From the NCBI GenBank assembly GCA_900556625.1, contig USPQ01000116.1, positions 1-7,748 of the forward strand: a stretch of DNA of 7,748 nt, given 5' to 3'. The notes beneath the pieces were generated by a model. The model searched no databases. It was not told where the DNA came from and saw nothing but the letters and a program-made list of their open reading frames with translations. Below are positions 1 through 7,570 of this stretch, one piece after another. The position numbers and the translations under genes were made by a program. Numbering within the stretch: position 1 is the stretch's first letter; each line of letters begins with the position of its first letter. The DNA is from an uncultured Bacteroides sp. GTDB taxonomy: Bacteria > Bacteroidota > Bacteroidia > Bacteroidales > Bacteroidaceae.

Positions 1-86
1 CCTTTATCAATGCCGGACATTACAAAGTATTACTTTCGGCAGAAAATATGGACGGAATTGCTTTTGATGCATTGGATATTCAATAA
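1..86 (+). CDS. C-terminal end of an unidentified protein (partial)
   Basis: Reading from position 3, 27 codons run in frame to a TAA at 84-86, and the 5' part lies outside the window. The tail alternates hydrophobic and polar residues and ends with an AG-Y-V-L-S pattern followed by MDGIAFDALDIQ. That resembles the last two strands of a beta-sandwich module, such as the carbohydrate-binding or golvesin-like C-terminal domains attached to exported Bacteroides enzymes. This is a resemblance only; 27 residues are too few to name a family. That the frame is coding is supported by the terminator that starts right after the stop codon. The gene converges on the TlpA-type gene downstream and shares that terminator with it. 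Confidence 0.6.
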   Translation, partial: FINAGHYKVLLSAENMDGIAFDALDIQ

Positions 87-89
87 ATA

Positions 90-138
90 AAAAACGGGAC
101 ACTTGGAAGTATACATAGCTTTTCAGTGTCCCGTTTTT
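90..138. terminator. Bidirectional rho-independent terminator between convergent genes
   Basis: Positions 90-103 (A-run then CGGGACACT) pair without mismatch with 125-138 (AGTGTCCCG then T-run), giving a 14-bp stem around a 21-base loop. The A-run on the left and T-run on the right make it a terminator on either strand. It begins four bases after the stop of the rightward gene and lies ten bases beyond the stop of the leftward TlpA-type gene, so it fits termination of both. Confidence 0.9.
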
Positions 139-148
139 ATTTCTTTCT

Positions 149-1141
149 TTATTTGGTAAGTTTTACTCCATTTATTTGCCAATCGTTTTTGGCTGTTCCT
201 TCTGTGAAATTGAATGATTTAGTTTTGAGAGGTAATGGTTTGAAAGTTAGGGAAAATTCGGCTTCTCCGCTTTCAGGCAGAAAGAAATGCTTACCGGGGG
301 TAATGCCGTCAGCTTTTTGTAATGCGTATGATGCACCTTGCTCGTCTACTAGTTTGGCATTTACACTTACTTGTATCCAGTATTTGGGTATGTAATATGC
401 ATAAAAATGAACGATAGTGGCTGTATCAGTCAATTCTACCTGCTTCACTTCAAGAATATCAGTATTGGTTGATTCAAAACTCGGATGATTAACGACTTTT
501 CTATTGGTGTCCCCGGTGATACTCATTTCACGCTTTGGTGCATCCAAATATCTACGCATCTTTAATTTCAAGCTGCCTTTACCATAGCCCGACCACATTT
601 TCACGATTTTGCCTTCGGGAGAGATAAGAACATAATTCGGAATACCGTTGACATCATACACAGCATATAGTCCTGCAGTCTGTTTTAAGTCGCTTAAGTT
701 TTGCCAAGTCATTTCATGTTGCGCAGAAGCAGCTTTCCACCTAGTTTGTGTATCCGAACTCAAACTGATGATGGTGAGTCGGTCTTTATATTGCTCTTGA
801 ATCTCTTTCATTTCGGGCAAAGCCATGATGCAGGGACCACAACCGCTGCTCCAGAAATCAAGTAACATATATTTTCCTTTGAAATCAGCCAAATGATGCA
901 CCTTTCCATCTAAATCAAAAAGATCGGCATCTGCCATGTCATCTCCTTCTTTCACCGTTTTAGGAGGGAAGAGATTAACCCTGATTTCTTGTCCTTCAAT
1001 GGAAGCTTTCTGTTCTTCGTTTAATCTGTCATACAAAGCCAGTATTTCTTCCTTATTGGTAAACTTTGGATTGTACTTCAATGACATACTCAAACGGAGC
1101 AATTTTTCCATCCAGACATTAGAAATAGGGAGTTCCTTCAT
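149..1141 (-). CDS. TlpA/ResA-type thioredoxin-fold protein, apparently 5'-truncated
   Basis: The frame encodes about 330 residues from the ATG at 1139-1141; a TTG one codon upstream is an alternative start. Residues about 60-200 form a TlpA/AhpC-like thioredoxin domain with the redox motif CGPC at 101-104 (preceded by DFWSSG) and the conserved cis-proline in GIPNYV at 168. Family members reduce or exchange disulfides on exported proteins in the periplasm. Residues about 205-330 form a second, beta-rich domain of the kind that follows TlpA domains in some Bacteroides proteins. Residues 1-60 look like the helical linker normally found before the thioredoxin domain. No signal peptide or lipobox exists at either start, which does not fit a periplasmic enzyme. 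Together with family-like codons continuing upstream, this suggests that the signal peptide and N-terminal domain (often DUF4369-like) were lost. The rest of the frame is intact, so decay is recent or a shortened protein is still made. The gene is divergent from the GH2 operon and I see no promoter of its own. Confidence 0.8.
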   Translation of the reverse strand: MKELPISNVWMEKLLRLSMSLKYNPKFTNKEEILALYDRLNEEQKASIEGQEIRVNLFPPKTVKEGDDMADADLFDLDGKVHHLADFKGKYMLLDFWSSGCGPCIMALPEMKEIQEQYKDRLTIISLSSDTQTRWKAASAQHEMTWQNLSDLKQTAGLYAVYDVNGIPNYVLISPEGKIVKMWSGYGKGSLKLKMRRYLDAPKREMSITGDTNRKVVNHPSFESTNTDILEVKQVELTDTATIVHFYAYYIPKYWIQVSVNAKLVDEQGASYALQKADGITPGKHFFLPESGEAEFSLTFKPLPLKTKSFNFTEGTAKNDWQINGVKLTK

Positions 1142-1201
1142 CAACTTTAATTCCCGTTGATAAAGATTTTCTTCATAGAGTGTTACTCCTTTTATTGTTC
1201 T
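1142..1201 (-). pseudogene. In-frame relic upstream of the TlpA-type start
   Basis: Reading leftward in the TlpA-type frame, the 20 codons before the ATG at 1141 are open back to a TAA at 1202-1204 and contain no ATG or GTG; the only possible start is TTG at 1144. The codons just before the start read YEENLYQREL followed by KL, which matches in character the charged helix preceding the thioredoxin domain in full-length relatives. This part is therefore probably old coding sequence. The truncation breakpoint would lie between about 1178 and 1204. The family resemblance is from memory and was not computed. Confidence 0.5.
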
Positions 1202-1219
1202 TTAATATTTCTGTAAAAG

Positions 1220-1241
1220 AAAGGGGTACAAAATACCCTTT
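1220..1241 (+). promoter_or_regulatory. Small inverted repeat in the leader of the GH2 operon
   Basis: GGGTA (1224-1228) pairs with TACCC (1234-1238) around a five-base loop. AAA (1220-1222) can extend the stem with TTT (1239-1241) across one bulged G. It lies 17 bases before the ATG at 1258. There is no T-run directly after it, so it is not an obvious terminator. It could be an operator or a leader hairpin affecting translation. A weak match to the Bacteroides -7 box (TATTTCTG, 1206-1213) lies just upstream, which would place the hairpin in the 5' leader. The stem is short and chance is possible. Confidence 0.3.
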
Positions 1242-1257
1242 CGTCCGTCTACTTGAT

Positions 1258-4200
1258 ATGAAGAAAAAAGAACGAATGAAAATATATACTTTACTGCTTG
1301 GCGCATTGTTTGTAAGTCCTACACAGGCACAAACAATGCATGATTGGGAGAATCATCATGTTCTTCAGATCAATCGTGAACCGGCAAGAGCCGCTTTTAC
1401 TCCTTTCTCTGTACAGAAAGGAGACGGCTCAATCTCTTTAGACGGAACCTGGAAATTCCGTTGGACTCCCGTTCCCAATGAAAGAGTCATGAATTTCTAT
1501 CAGACAAATTTTAATGATAAAGATTGGACGGATTTTCCTGTTCCCGCCAACTGGGAAGTGAACGGATATGGTACGCCCATCTATGTTTCAGCAGGCTATC
1601 CGTTTAAAATAGATCCTCCACGGGTGATGGGAGAACCGAAAGCTGACTATACCACGTATAAAGAACGAAACCCGGTAGGGCAATATCGCCGTACATTTGT
1701 TTTACCAGCCGGATGGGAAGCGAACGGGCAGACTTTTCTACGGTTTGAGGGCGTAATGAGTGCCTTTTATGTTTGGATCAATGGCGAACGGGTAGGGTAT
1801 AGCCAAGGCAGTATGGAACCGAGTGAATTTAATGTCACGAAGTATCTGAAATCCGGAGAAAATCAAATTTCACTGGAAGTCTACCGATATAGTGACGGTT
1901 CTTATCTGGAAGATCAGGATTTCTGGCGTTTTGGTGGTATTCATCGTAGTATTCATCTGATACATACGCCGGATATTCATATCCGTGATTATGCGGTACG
2001 CACTCTTCCCGCATCTGCTGGTGATTATGAAGACTTTATTTTGCAGATTGATCCGCAATTCAGTGTATATCGAGGGATGACCGGAAAAGGGTATGTCTTA
2101 CAGGGAGTATTGAAGGATGCTTCAGGCAAAGAAGTTGCCACATTGAAAGGCAATGTGGAAGATATGCTTGATTTGGAGCATAAAGCAAGCCGGATGAATG
2201 AATGGTATCCGCAGCGTGGTCCGCGTAAGATGGGACGTTTGTCAGCCATTATAAAATCGCCGGAAAGATGGACGGCAGAAACACCCTATCTTTATAAATT
2301 ACACTTAACTCTCCAAAATGGAGAAGGAAAAGTCGTAGAACAGATAGAACAGGCCGTGGGCTTCCGCTCTGTAGAAATCAAAAAAGGACAACTGTTAGTG
2401 AACGGTAATCCGGTTCGTTTTCGTGGAGTGAACCGCCACGAACATGATCCACGGACGGCACGTGTCATGAGCGAAGAACGGATGCTTCAGGATATTCTTT
2501 TAATGAAGCAGGCAAATATAAATGCTGTGCGCACCAGTCATTACCCAAATGTAAGCCGTTGGTACGAGCTATGCGACAGCTTGGGATTGTACGTGATGGA
2601 CGAAGCGGATATAGAAGAACACGGATTGCGTGGAACACTCGCAAGTACCCCCGACTGGCATGCAGCATTTATGGACCGTGCGGTCCGTATGGCGGAACGT
2701 GATAAGAATTATCCATGTATTGTAATGTGGAGCATGGGAAACGAAAGCGGTTACGGACCGAACTTCGCTGCTATTTCGGCATGGCTGCATGATTTCGATC
2801 CCACTCGTCCTGTACACTATGAGGGGGCGCAGGGAGTGGACGGAAATCCTGACCCGAAAACGGTCGATGTTATCAGCCGCTTTTATACCCGGGTGAAACA
2901 GGAATACTTAAATCCCGGCATTGCAGAGGGAGAGGACAAGGAACGCGCTGAAAATGCACGTTGGGAGCGGTTGCTGGAGATTGCGGAGCGTACCAATGAC
3001 GACCGTCCGGTAATGACGAGTGAATATGCACATTCCATGGGGAATGCATTAGGAAATTTCAAGGAATATTGGGATGAGATATATAGCAATCCCCGTATGC
3101 TGGGTGGTTTTATATGGGATTGGGTAGATCAGGGAATCTACAAGACATTACCCGATGGCCGTACCATGGTGGCTTACGGCGGTGATTTTGGCGATAAGCC
3201 GAATTTAAAAGCTTTCTGCTTTAATGGATTGCTGATGAGTGACCGTGAAACTACGCCTAAATATTGGGAGGTAAAGAAGGTATATGCACCGGTTGAGTTG
3301 AGAGTTGAGAATGGAGAGTTGAGAGTAACCAACCGGAATCATCATATTGATTTATCACTTTATCGTTGCCTGTGGACATTATCAGTGGATGGTAAGGAGA
3401 AAGAACGGGGAGAAATAACATTGCCGGAAATAGCTCCAGGGGAAAGTGGCACAATCGGTTTGCCGGCTTTCCGATCATTGAAACCTCTTTCCGATTGCCA
3501 ACTGAAAGTAAGCATTGTTTTGAAATCGGATGCTCTTTGGGCAAAGGCAGGACATGAAGTGGCCTGGGAACAATTCTGCTTGCAGAAAGGAGATTTAGCT
3601 TCTGCCGATCTGATTAATAAAGGAGCGCTTCAGGTGAAAGAGGATGATAATTCTTTATTGATTAGCGGACGTGGTTTTTCTGTCCAGTGGGAAAAGAAAG
3701 TGAACGGAAGTATGACTTCCCTTATATATAAGGACAAAGAAATGTTGGCTTACATCAATGATTTTCCGGTTCAGCCTGTCACTCAAGTTTTCCGTGCTCC
3801 GACAGATAATGACAAGAGCTTCGGAAACTGGTTGGCTAAAGACTGGAAATTGCATGGAATGGATCATCCGCAGATAAATCTGGAATCTTTCCACCATGAA
3901 AAACGTGCAGACGGGGCGGTCATTGTCCGGATTCAAACAAGTAATTTATATAAAGAAGGAAAAGTGGTGACGACTTCTGTCTATACGGTCTTTTCAGATG
4001 GAACGATTGATCTGAAAACAACTTTCTTGCCACAAGGAGTTCTTCCTGAAATTCCCCGTTTAGGAATCGCATTCTGTCTGGCGCCTGCTTATGATACATT
4101 TACCTGGTATGGCAGAGGACCACAGGATAACTATCCTGACCGCAAAACATCTGCTATGATAGGGCTTTGGAAAGGAAGCGTTGCAGACCAATACGTACAT

Positions 4201-4512
4201 TATCCACGTCCGCAGGACAGTGGAAACAAAGAGGAAGTGCATTATCTTACCTTGACCGACAAACAGAATAAAGGCATTCGTGTTGACGCGGTAGAAAACG
4301 CATTTTCTGCATCTGCCCTGCATTACACCGTACAAGACATCTATGAAGAAACTCACGATTGCGATTTAAAACCACGTGCGGAAGTTATTCTTAGTATGGA
4401 TGCTGCCGTACTTGGATTAGGAAACAGTAGTTGCGGACCGGGTGTATTGAAGAAATATGCCATAGAGAAAAAAAAACATACGTTGCATCTCCGTATCAGT
4501 AGTAAACAATAA
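1258..4512 (+). CDS. Exported GH2 beta-galactosidase, LacZ type
   Basis: This enzyme hydrolyses terminal non-reducing beta-D-galactosides and likely works in the periplasm. From the ATG at 1258 it has 1084 residues; an ATG at 1276 (1078 residues) is equally plausible. Either start gives a signal peptide ending TQA|Q at residue 24, with no lipobox. Domains in order: sugar-binding jelly roll (about 60-245, with YLEDQD-FW, D221), Ig-like domain (about 250-360), TIM barrel (about 375-660), linker plus second Ig-like domain (about 675-780), and a Bgal_small_N beta-sandwich (about 790-1080, WYGRGPQDNYPD from 950). LacZ active-site equivalents are visible: H394 (NRHEH), H428 (HYPN), metal ligands E453 and H455, acid/base E496 (GNESG), nucleophile E589 (SEYAHSMGN), the WDWVDQ motif and FCFNG. 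About 17 extra charged residues separate the catalytic glutamates compared with E. coli LacZ. The natural substrate (pectin side chain, arabinogalactan, host glycan) cannot be told. It is first in a two-gene operon. I found no strong promoter upstream. Confidence 0.93.
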   Translation: MKKKERMKIYTLLLGALFVSPTQAQTMHDWENHHVLQINREPARAAFTPFSVQKGDGSISLDGTWKFRWTPVPNERVMNFYQTNFNDKDWTDFPVPANWEVNGYGTPIYVSAGYPFKIDPPRVMGEPKADYTTYKERNPVGQYRRTFVLPAGWEANGQTFLRFEGVMSAFYVWINGERVGYSQGSMEPSEFNVTKYLKSGENQISLEVYRYSDGSYLEDQDFWRFGGIHRSIHLIHTPDIHIRDYAVRTLPASAGDYEDFILQIDPQFSVYRGMTGKGYVLQGVLKDASGKEVATLKGNVEDMLDLEHKASRMNEWYPQRGPRKMGRLSAIIKSPERWTAETPYLYKLHLTLQNGEGKVVEQIEQAVGFRSVEIKKGQLLVNGNPVRFRGVNRHEHDPRTARVMSEERMLQDILLMKQANINAVRTSHYPNVSRWYELCDSLGLYVMDEADIEEHGLRGTLASTPDWHAAFMDRAVRMAERDKNYPCIVMWSMGNESGYGPNFAAISAWLHDFDPTRPVHYEGAQGVDGNPDPKTVDVISRFYTRVKQEYLNPGIAEGEDKERAENARWERLLEIAERTNDDRPVMTSEYAHSMGNALGNFKEYWDEIYSNPRMLGGFIWDWVDQGIYKTLPDGRTMVAYGGDFGDKPNLKAFCFNGLLMSDRETTPKYWEVKKVYAPVELRVENGELRVTNRNHHIDLSLYRCLWTLSVDGKEKERGEITLPEIAPGESGTIGLPAFRSLKPLSDCQLKVSIVLKSDALWAKAGHEVAWEQFCLQKGDLASADLINKGALQVKEDDNSLLISGRGFSVQWEKKVNGSMTSLIYKDKEMLAYINDFPVQPVTQVFRAPTDNDKSFGNWLAKDWKLHGMDHPQINLESFHHEKRADGAVIVRIQTSNLYKEGKVVTTSVYTVFSDGTIDLKTTFLPQGVLPEIPRLGIAFCLAPAYDTFTWYGRGPQDNYPDRKTSAMIGLWKGSVADQYVHYPRPQDSGNKEEVHYLTLTDKQNKGIRVDAVENAFSASALHYTVQDIYEETHDCDLKPRAEVILSMDAAVLGLGNSSCGPGVLKKYAIEKKKHTLHLRISSKQ
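3293..3326 (+). repeat. GTTGAG-rich short direct repeat inside the GH2 coding sequence
   Basis: GAGAGTTGAGA occurs at 3300-3310 and again at 3314-3324, a 14-base period, and is preceded by a degenerate copy (TTGAGTTGAGAG from 3293). In frame it encodes ELRVENGELRV (residues 680-690), in the linker between the TIM barrel and the second Ig-like domain. Similar GAGTTGAGAATGG-type tracts recur as short dispersed repeats in Bacteroidetes genomes, from memory. A repeat tract captured in frame is therefore possible, although the encoded sequence also fits the beta-strand expected there. Confidence 0.5.
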
Positions 4513-4548
4513 TAGCAATAAATAACTAACACAATAATAAAAGTAACA

Positions 4549-7398
4549 ATGAAAAAAGTAACCACTTTATTATCGACCTTAGCGTTGGCAACTACCCTGG
4601 CTGCTCAAAACCTTCCACAAACGGAAAGGCAATATCTCTCCGGTCACGGATGCGACGATATGGTTGAATGGGACTTCTTTTGTACCGACGGACGCAATTC
4701 CGGCAAATGGACGAAAATCGGCGTACCTTCCTGTTGGGAATTGCAAGGCTTCGGCACTTATCAGTATGGAATCACTTTCTATGGAAAGCCATTTCCTGAA
4801 GGCGTTGCCGATGAAAAAGGGATGTATAAGTACGAATTTGAAGTTCCGGAAAAGTTTCGCGGCAAACAGGTCAGTCTTGTATTCGAAGCTTCAATGACAG
4901 ACACGGAAGTAAAAGTGAACGGACGCAAAGTGGGTTCCAAACATCAGGGAGCCTTCTATCGTTTTTCATACAACGTCACGGATTTCCTGAAATATGGCAA
5001 AAAGAATTTATTGGAAGTCACTGTTGCCAAAGAGAGTGAAAATGCCAGTGTGAACCTTGCCGAACGTCGTGCTGATTATTGGAATTTTGGCGGTATCTTC
5101 CGTCCGGTGTTCCTGGAGGTGAAACCAGCCGTAAACCTGCGGCACATTGCCATTGACGCAAAGATGGATGGAACTTTCCGTGCCAACTGCTACACAAATA
5201 TCTCTAATGACGGAATGAGCATCCGTACACAGATTTTAGATAAAAAAGGGAAAAAGATAACGGAAACCACCGTACCCGTAAAAGCAGGAGGCGACTGGAC
5301 TTCCCTACAACTGAATGTATCTAACCCCGCATTATGGACAGCGGAAACTCCGAATCTTTATAAAGCGCAATTCTCTCTATTGGATAAGACCGGTAAGGTT
5401 TTGCATAGTGAAACAGAAAATTTTGGTTTCCGCACGATTGAAGTACGCGAAAGCGACGGACTTTATATAAACGGAGTACGCATCAATGTACGTGGTGTCA
5501 ATCGCCATAGTTTCCGTCCTGAAAGTGGTCGTACGTTGAGTAAAGAGAAGAATATCGAAGACGTTCTTTTGATGAAAGGCATGAACATGAATTCTGTCCG
5601 TTTGAGCCACTATCCGGCTGACCCGGAATTTTTGGAAGCCTGTGATTCTCTCGGACTTTATGTGATGGATGAATTGGGAGGCTGGCATGGCAAGTATGAT
5701 ACCCCCACCGGAGTACGTCTGATTGAAGGCATGATAGAACGTGACGTGAATCATCCGTCTATTATTTGGTGGAGTAATGGTAATGAAAAAGGATGGAATA
5801 CCGAACTGGATGGAGAGTTTCATAAATACGATCCGCAGAAACGTCCGGTTATTCACCCACAAGGTAACTTCTCCGGTTTTGAAACCATGCATTACCGCTC
5901 TTACGGAGAAAGCCAGAACTACATGCGCTTACCGGAAATCTTTATGCCTACGGAATTCTTGCATGGTTTATACGATGGCGGCCATGGTGCGGGATTATAT
6001 GATTATTGGGAAATGATGCGCAAGCATCCCCGTTGTATCGGTGGCTTCCTTTGGGTATTGGCAGACGAAGGTGTGAAGCGTGTAGATATGGACGGATTCA
6101 TCGATAACCAAGGAAACTTTGGAGCAGACGGTATTGTAGGACCACATCACGAAAAGGAAGGTAGCTACTACACTATCAGGCAGTTATGGAGTCCGGTGCA
6201 AATCATGAATACTTCTATCGACAAGCAATTTGATGGCAAATTCTCCGTAGAAAACCGTTACGATTATCTGAATCTGAATACTTGCCGTTTCCTTTGGAAG
6301 CAAGTAAAATTCCCGCTGGCAACAGATGCGTCCAATGCTGCTATTCAAGTGTTGAAAGAGGGTGAAGTGCAAGGCAGTGACGTGGTTGCTCACTCGGCAG
6401 GCATTTTGGATATAAAAACAAATATCCTCCGCAATGCAGACGCCCTCTTTCTGACAGCAATCGACCCATACGGTCATGAACTTTGGCGCTGGACTTTCCC
6501 GGTCAACAAACTGAATCAGCAGACAGAACAGCTTTCTCCCTTGTCCAGTCGTCCTGCTTATACAGAGACAGAAAATGAGCTTACTGTGAAAGCGAATAAG
6601 TGTACGTTCATCTTCTCAAAGAAAGACGGACAACTGAAAGGGGTATCTGTAGATAACCGTAAGATTAGTTTCGCCAATGGCCCCCGTTTCATCGGAGCCC
6701 GTCGTGCAGACCGCTCATTGGATCAGTTCTATAACCATGATGATGAGAAAGCAAAAGAAAAAGACCGCACATACAGCGAATTCCCTGATGCTGCCGTATT
6801 TACGAAACTGGATGTGAAAGAAGACGGAGGTAATCTGGTTGTTACCGCCAATTATAAACTAGGCAATCTGGATAAAGCCCAATGGACAATTAACCCGAGT
6901 GGAGAACTGGCTTTGGATTATACCTACAATTTCTCCGGTGTCGTAGACTTGATGGGTATTCGTTTCGACTATCCTGAAGATCAGGTAATCAGCAAACGCT
7001 GGCTGGGTGCCGGACCTTACCGTGTATGGCAAAACCGTATTCACGGAACACAATACGATGTATGGGAAAACGACTATAACGATCCTATCCCGGGTGAGAC
7101 TTTCACATATCCCGAATTCAAAGGATACTTTGGTGATGTTTCCTGGATGAATATCCAAACGAAAGAAGGCACTATCAGCCTGACAAACGAAACTCCCGAC
7201 GCATATATCGGAGTATATCAGCCTCGTGATGGCCGCGACCGTTTACTTTATACTCTTCCCGAAAGCGGAATCTCTGTCCTGAACGTGATTCCTCCGGTAC
7301 GTAATAAAGTAAACTCCACCGATTTGTGTGGTCCCTCTTCACAACCGAAATGGGTAAATGGTCCACAAACCGGACGAGTCATTTTCCGGTTTATGTAA
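4549..7398 (+). CDS. Exported glycoside hydrolase family 2 enzyme, non-LacZ subgroup
   Basis: This is a 949-residue retaining glycosidase, likely periplasmic, whose sugar specificity cannot be read from the sequence. The signal peptide ends LAA|Q at residue 19, without a lipobox. Domains in order: GH2 sugar-binding jelly roll (about 35-190, with RADYWNFGGIFR, D176), Ig-like domain (about 195-295), TIM barrel (about 300-550), and a long C-terminal beta region (about 570-949) resembling LacZ domain 5, with WLGAGPYRVW from 818. Visible active-site residues are H320 (NRH), H354 (HYP), N412 and acid/base E413 in WWSNGNEKGW, and candidate nucleophile E469 in PTEFLHG. The two glutamates are only 56 residues apart, against 76 in E. 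coli LacZ. The segment matching the LacZ magnesium site reads DELGGWHG and lacks the ligand glutamate. The family includes beta-galactosidases, beta-glucuronidases, beta-mannosidases and arabinopyranosidases. The enzyme starts 36 bases after the upstream GH2, with an A-rich initiation region and no separate promoter, so the two are probably co-expressed and act on one glycan. Confidence 0.9.
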   Translation: MKKVTTLLSTLALATTLAAQNLPQTERQYLSGHGCDDMVEWDFFCTDGRNSGKWTKIGVPSCWELQGFGTYQYGITFYGKPFPEGVADEKGMYKYEFEVPEKFRGKQVSLVFEASMTDTEVKVNGRKVGSKHQGAFYRFSYNVTDFLKYGKKNLLEVTVAKESENASVNLAERRADYWNFGGIFRPVFLEVKPAVNLRHIAIDAKMDGTFRANCYTNISNDGMSIRTQILDKKGKKITETTVPVKAGGDWTSLQLNVSNPALWTAETPNLYKAQFSLLDKTGKVLHSETENFGFRTIEVRESDGLYINGVRINVRGVNRHSFRPESGRTLSKEKNIEDVLLMKGMNMNSVRLSHYPADPEFLEACDSLGLYVMDELGGWHGKYDTPTGVRLIEGMIERDVNHPSIIWWSNGNEKGWNTELDGEFHKYDPQKRPVIHPQGNFSGFETMHYRSYGESQNYMRLPEIFMPTEFLHGLYDGGHGAGLYDYWEMMRKHPRCIGGFLWVLADEGVKRVDMDGFIDNQGNFGADGIVGPHHEKEGSYYTIRQLWSPVQIMNTSIDKQFDGKFSVENRYDYLNLNTCRFLWKQVKFPLATDASNAAIQVLKEGEVQGSDVVAHSAGILDIKTNILRNADALFLTAIDPYGHELWRWTFPVNKLNQQTEQLSPLSSRPAYTETENELTVKANKCTFIFSKKDGQLKGVSVDNRKISFANGPRFIGARRADRSLDQFYNHDDEKAKEKDRTYSEFPDAAVFTKLDVKEDGGNLVVTANYKLGNLDKAQWTINPSGELALDYTYNFSGVVDLMGIRFDYPEDQVISKRWLGAGPYRVWQNRIHGTQYDVWENDYNDPIPGETFTYPEFKGYFGDVSWMNIQTKEGTISLTNETPDAYIGVYQPRDGRDRLLYTLPESGISVLNVIPPVRNKVNSTDLCGPSSQPKWVNGPQTGRVIFRFM

Positions 7399-7409
7399 AT
7401 GAATCATAT

Positions 7410-7442
7410 AAAGGTATCCACATTGCGTTGGGTACCTTTTTT
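7410..7442 (+). terminator. Rho-independent terminator of the GH2 operon
   Basis: AAAGGTATCC (7410-7419) pairs with GGGTACCTTT (7430-7439) through ten base pairs, one of them a T-G wobble, around a ten-base loop. The right arm merges into a run of six T (7437-7442). It begins 11 bases after the stop codon of the second GH2, so it ends the two-gene operon and separates it from the lipoprotein gene. Confidence 0.85.
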
Positions 7443-7507
7443 ATTTAATCTTTTGAAGTTCGGGAATGAAAATGGCTACAAAATTCTTTTCCATAAAATA
7501 AATTTTC

Positions 7508-7515
7508 TATATTTG
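7508..7515 (+). promoter_or_regulatory. Candidate Bacteroides -7 promoter box for the lipoprotein gene
   Basis: TATATTTG at 7508-7515 matches the Bacteroides housekeeping -7 consensus TAnnTTTG exactly. It sits in the 128-base gap after the terminator, in the expected direction. It would start transcription near 7520, giving a leader of about 50 bases. The -33 element is poor: only a TTTT at 7487-7490 rather than TTTG, with suboptimal spacing. The rest of the gap (7443-7570) is AT-rich and holds nothing else I can name. Confidence 0.45.
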
Positions 7516-7570
7516 GAGACAAGAATTCTTATTTATTTGAGGTTTACGAATTTTCTAATATTCAAGCACG

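Noticed and set aside
126..395. An 89-codon plus-strand open frame with a hydrophobic start, opposite the TlpA-type gene
   Set aside because: It begins in the terminator stem and is antisense to a clear coding sequence. The hydrophobic start comes from the T-run after the stem.
1180..1257. A 26-codon N-terminal extension of the first GH2, starting at GTG 1180
   Set aside because: It would place a leucine-rich stretch and a charged segment before a normal signal peptide (starting at 1258 or 1276) and would run through the leader hairpin. The internal ATG starts give a standard export signal.
4513..4548. A possible separate promoter for the second GH2
   Set aside because: The 36-base gap is A-rich but contains no TAnnTTTG box and is too short for a promoter plus leader. 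Co-transcription is simpler.
5377..5892. A 171-codon minus-strand open frame inside the second GH2
   Set aside because: It lies entirely opposite a well-supported enzyme gene, including its catalytic region, and its translation has no recognisable domain or signal. It is a shadow frame.
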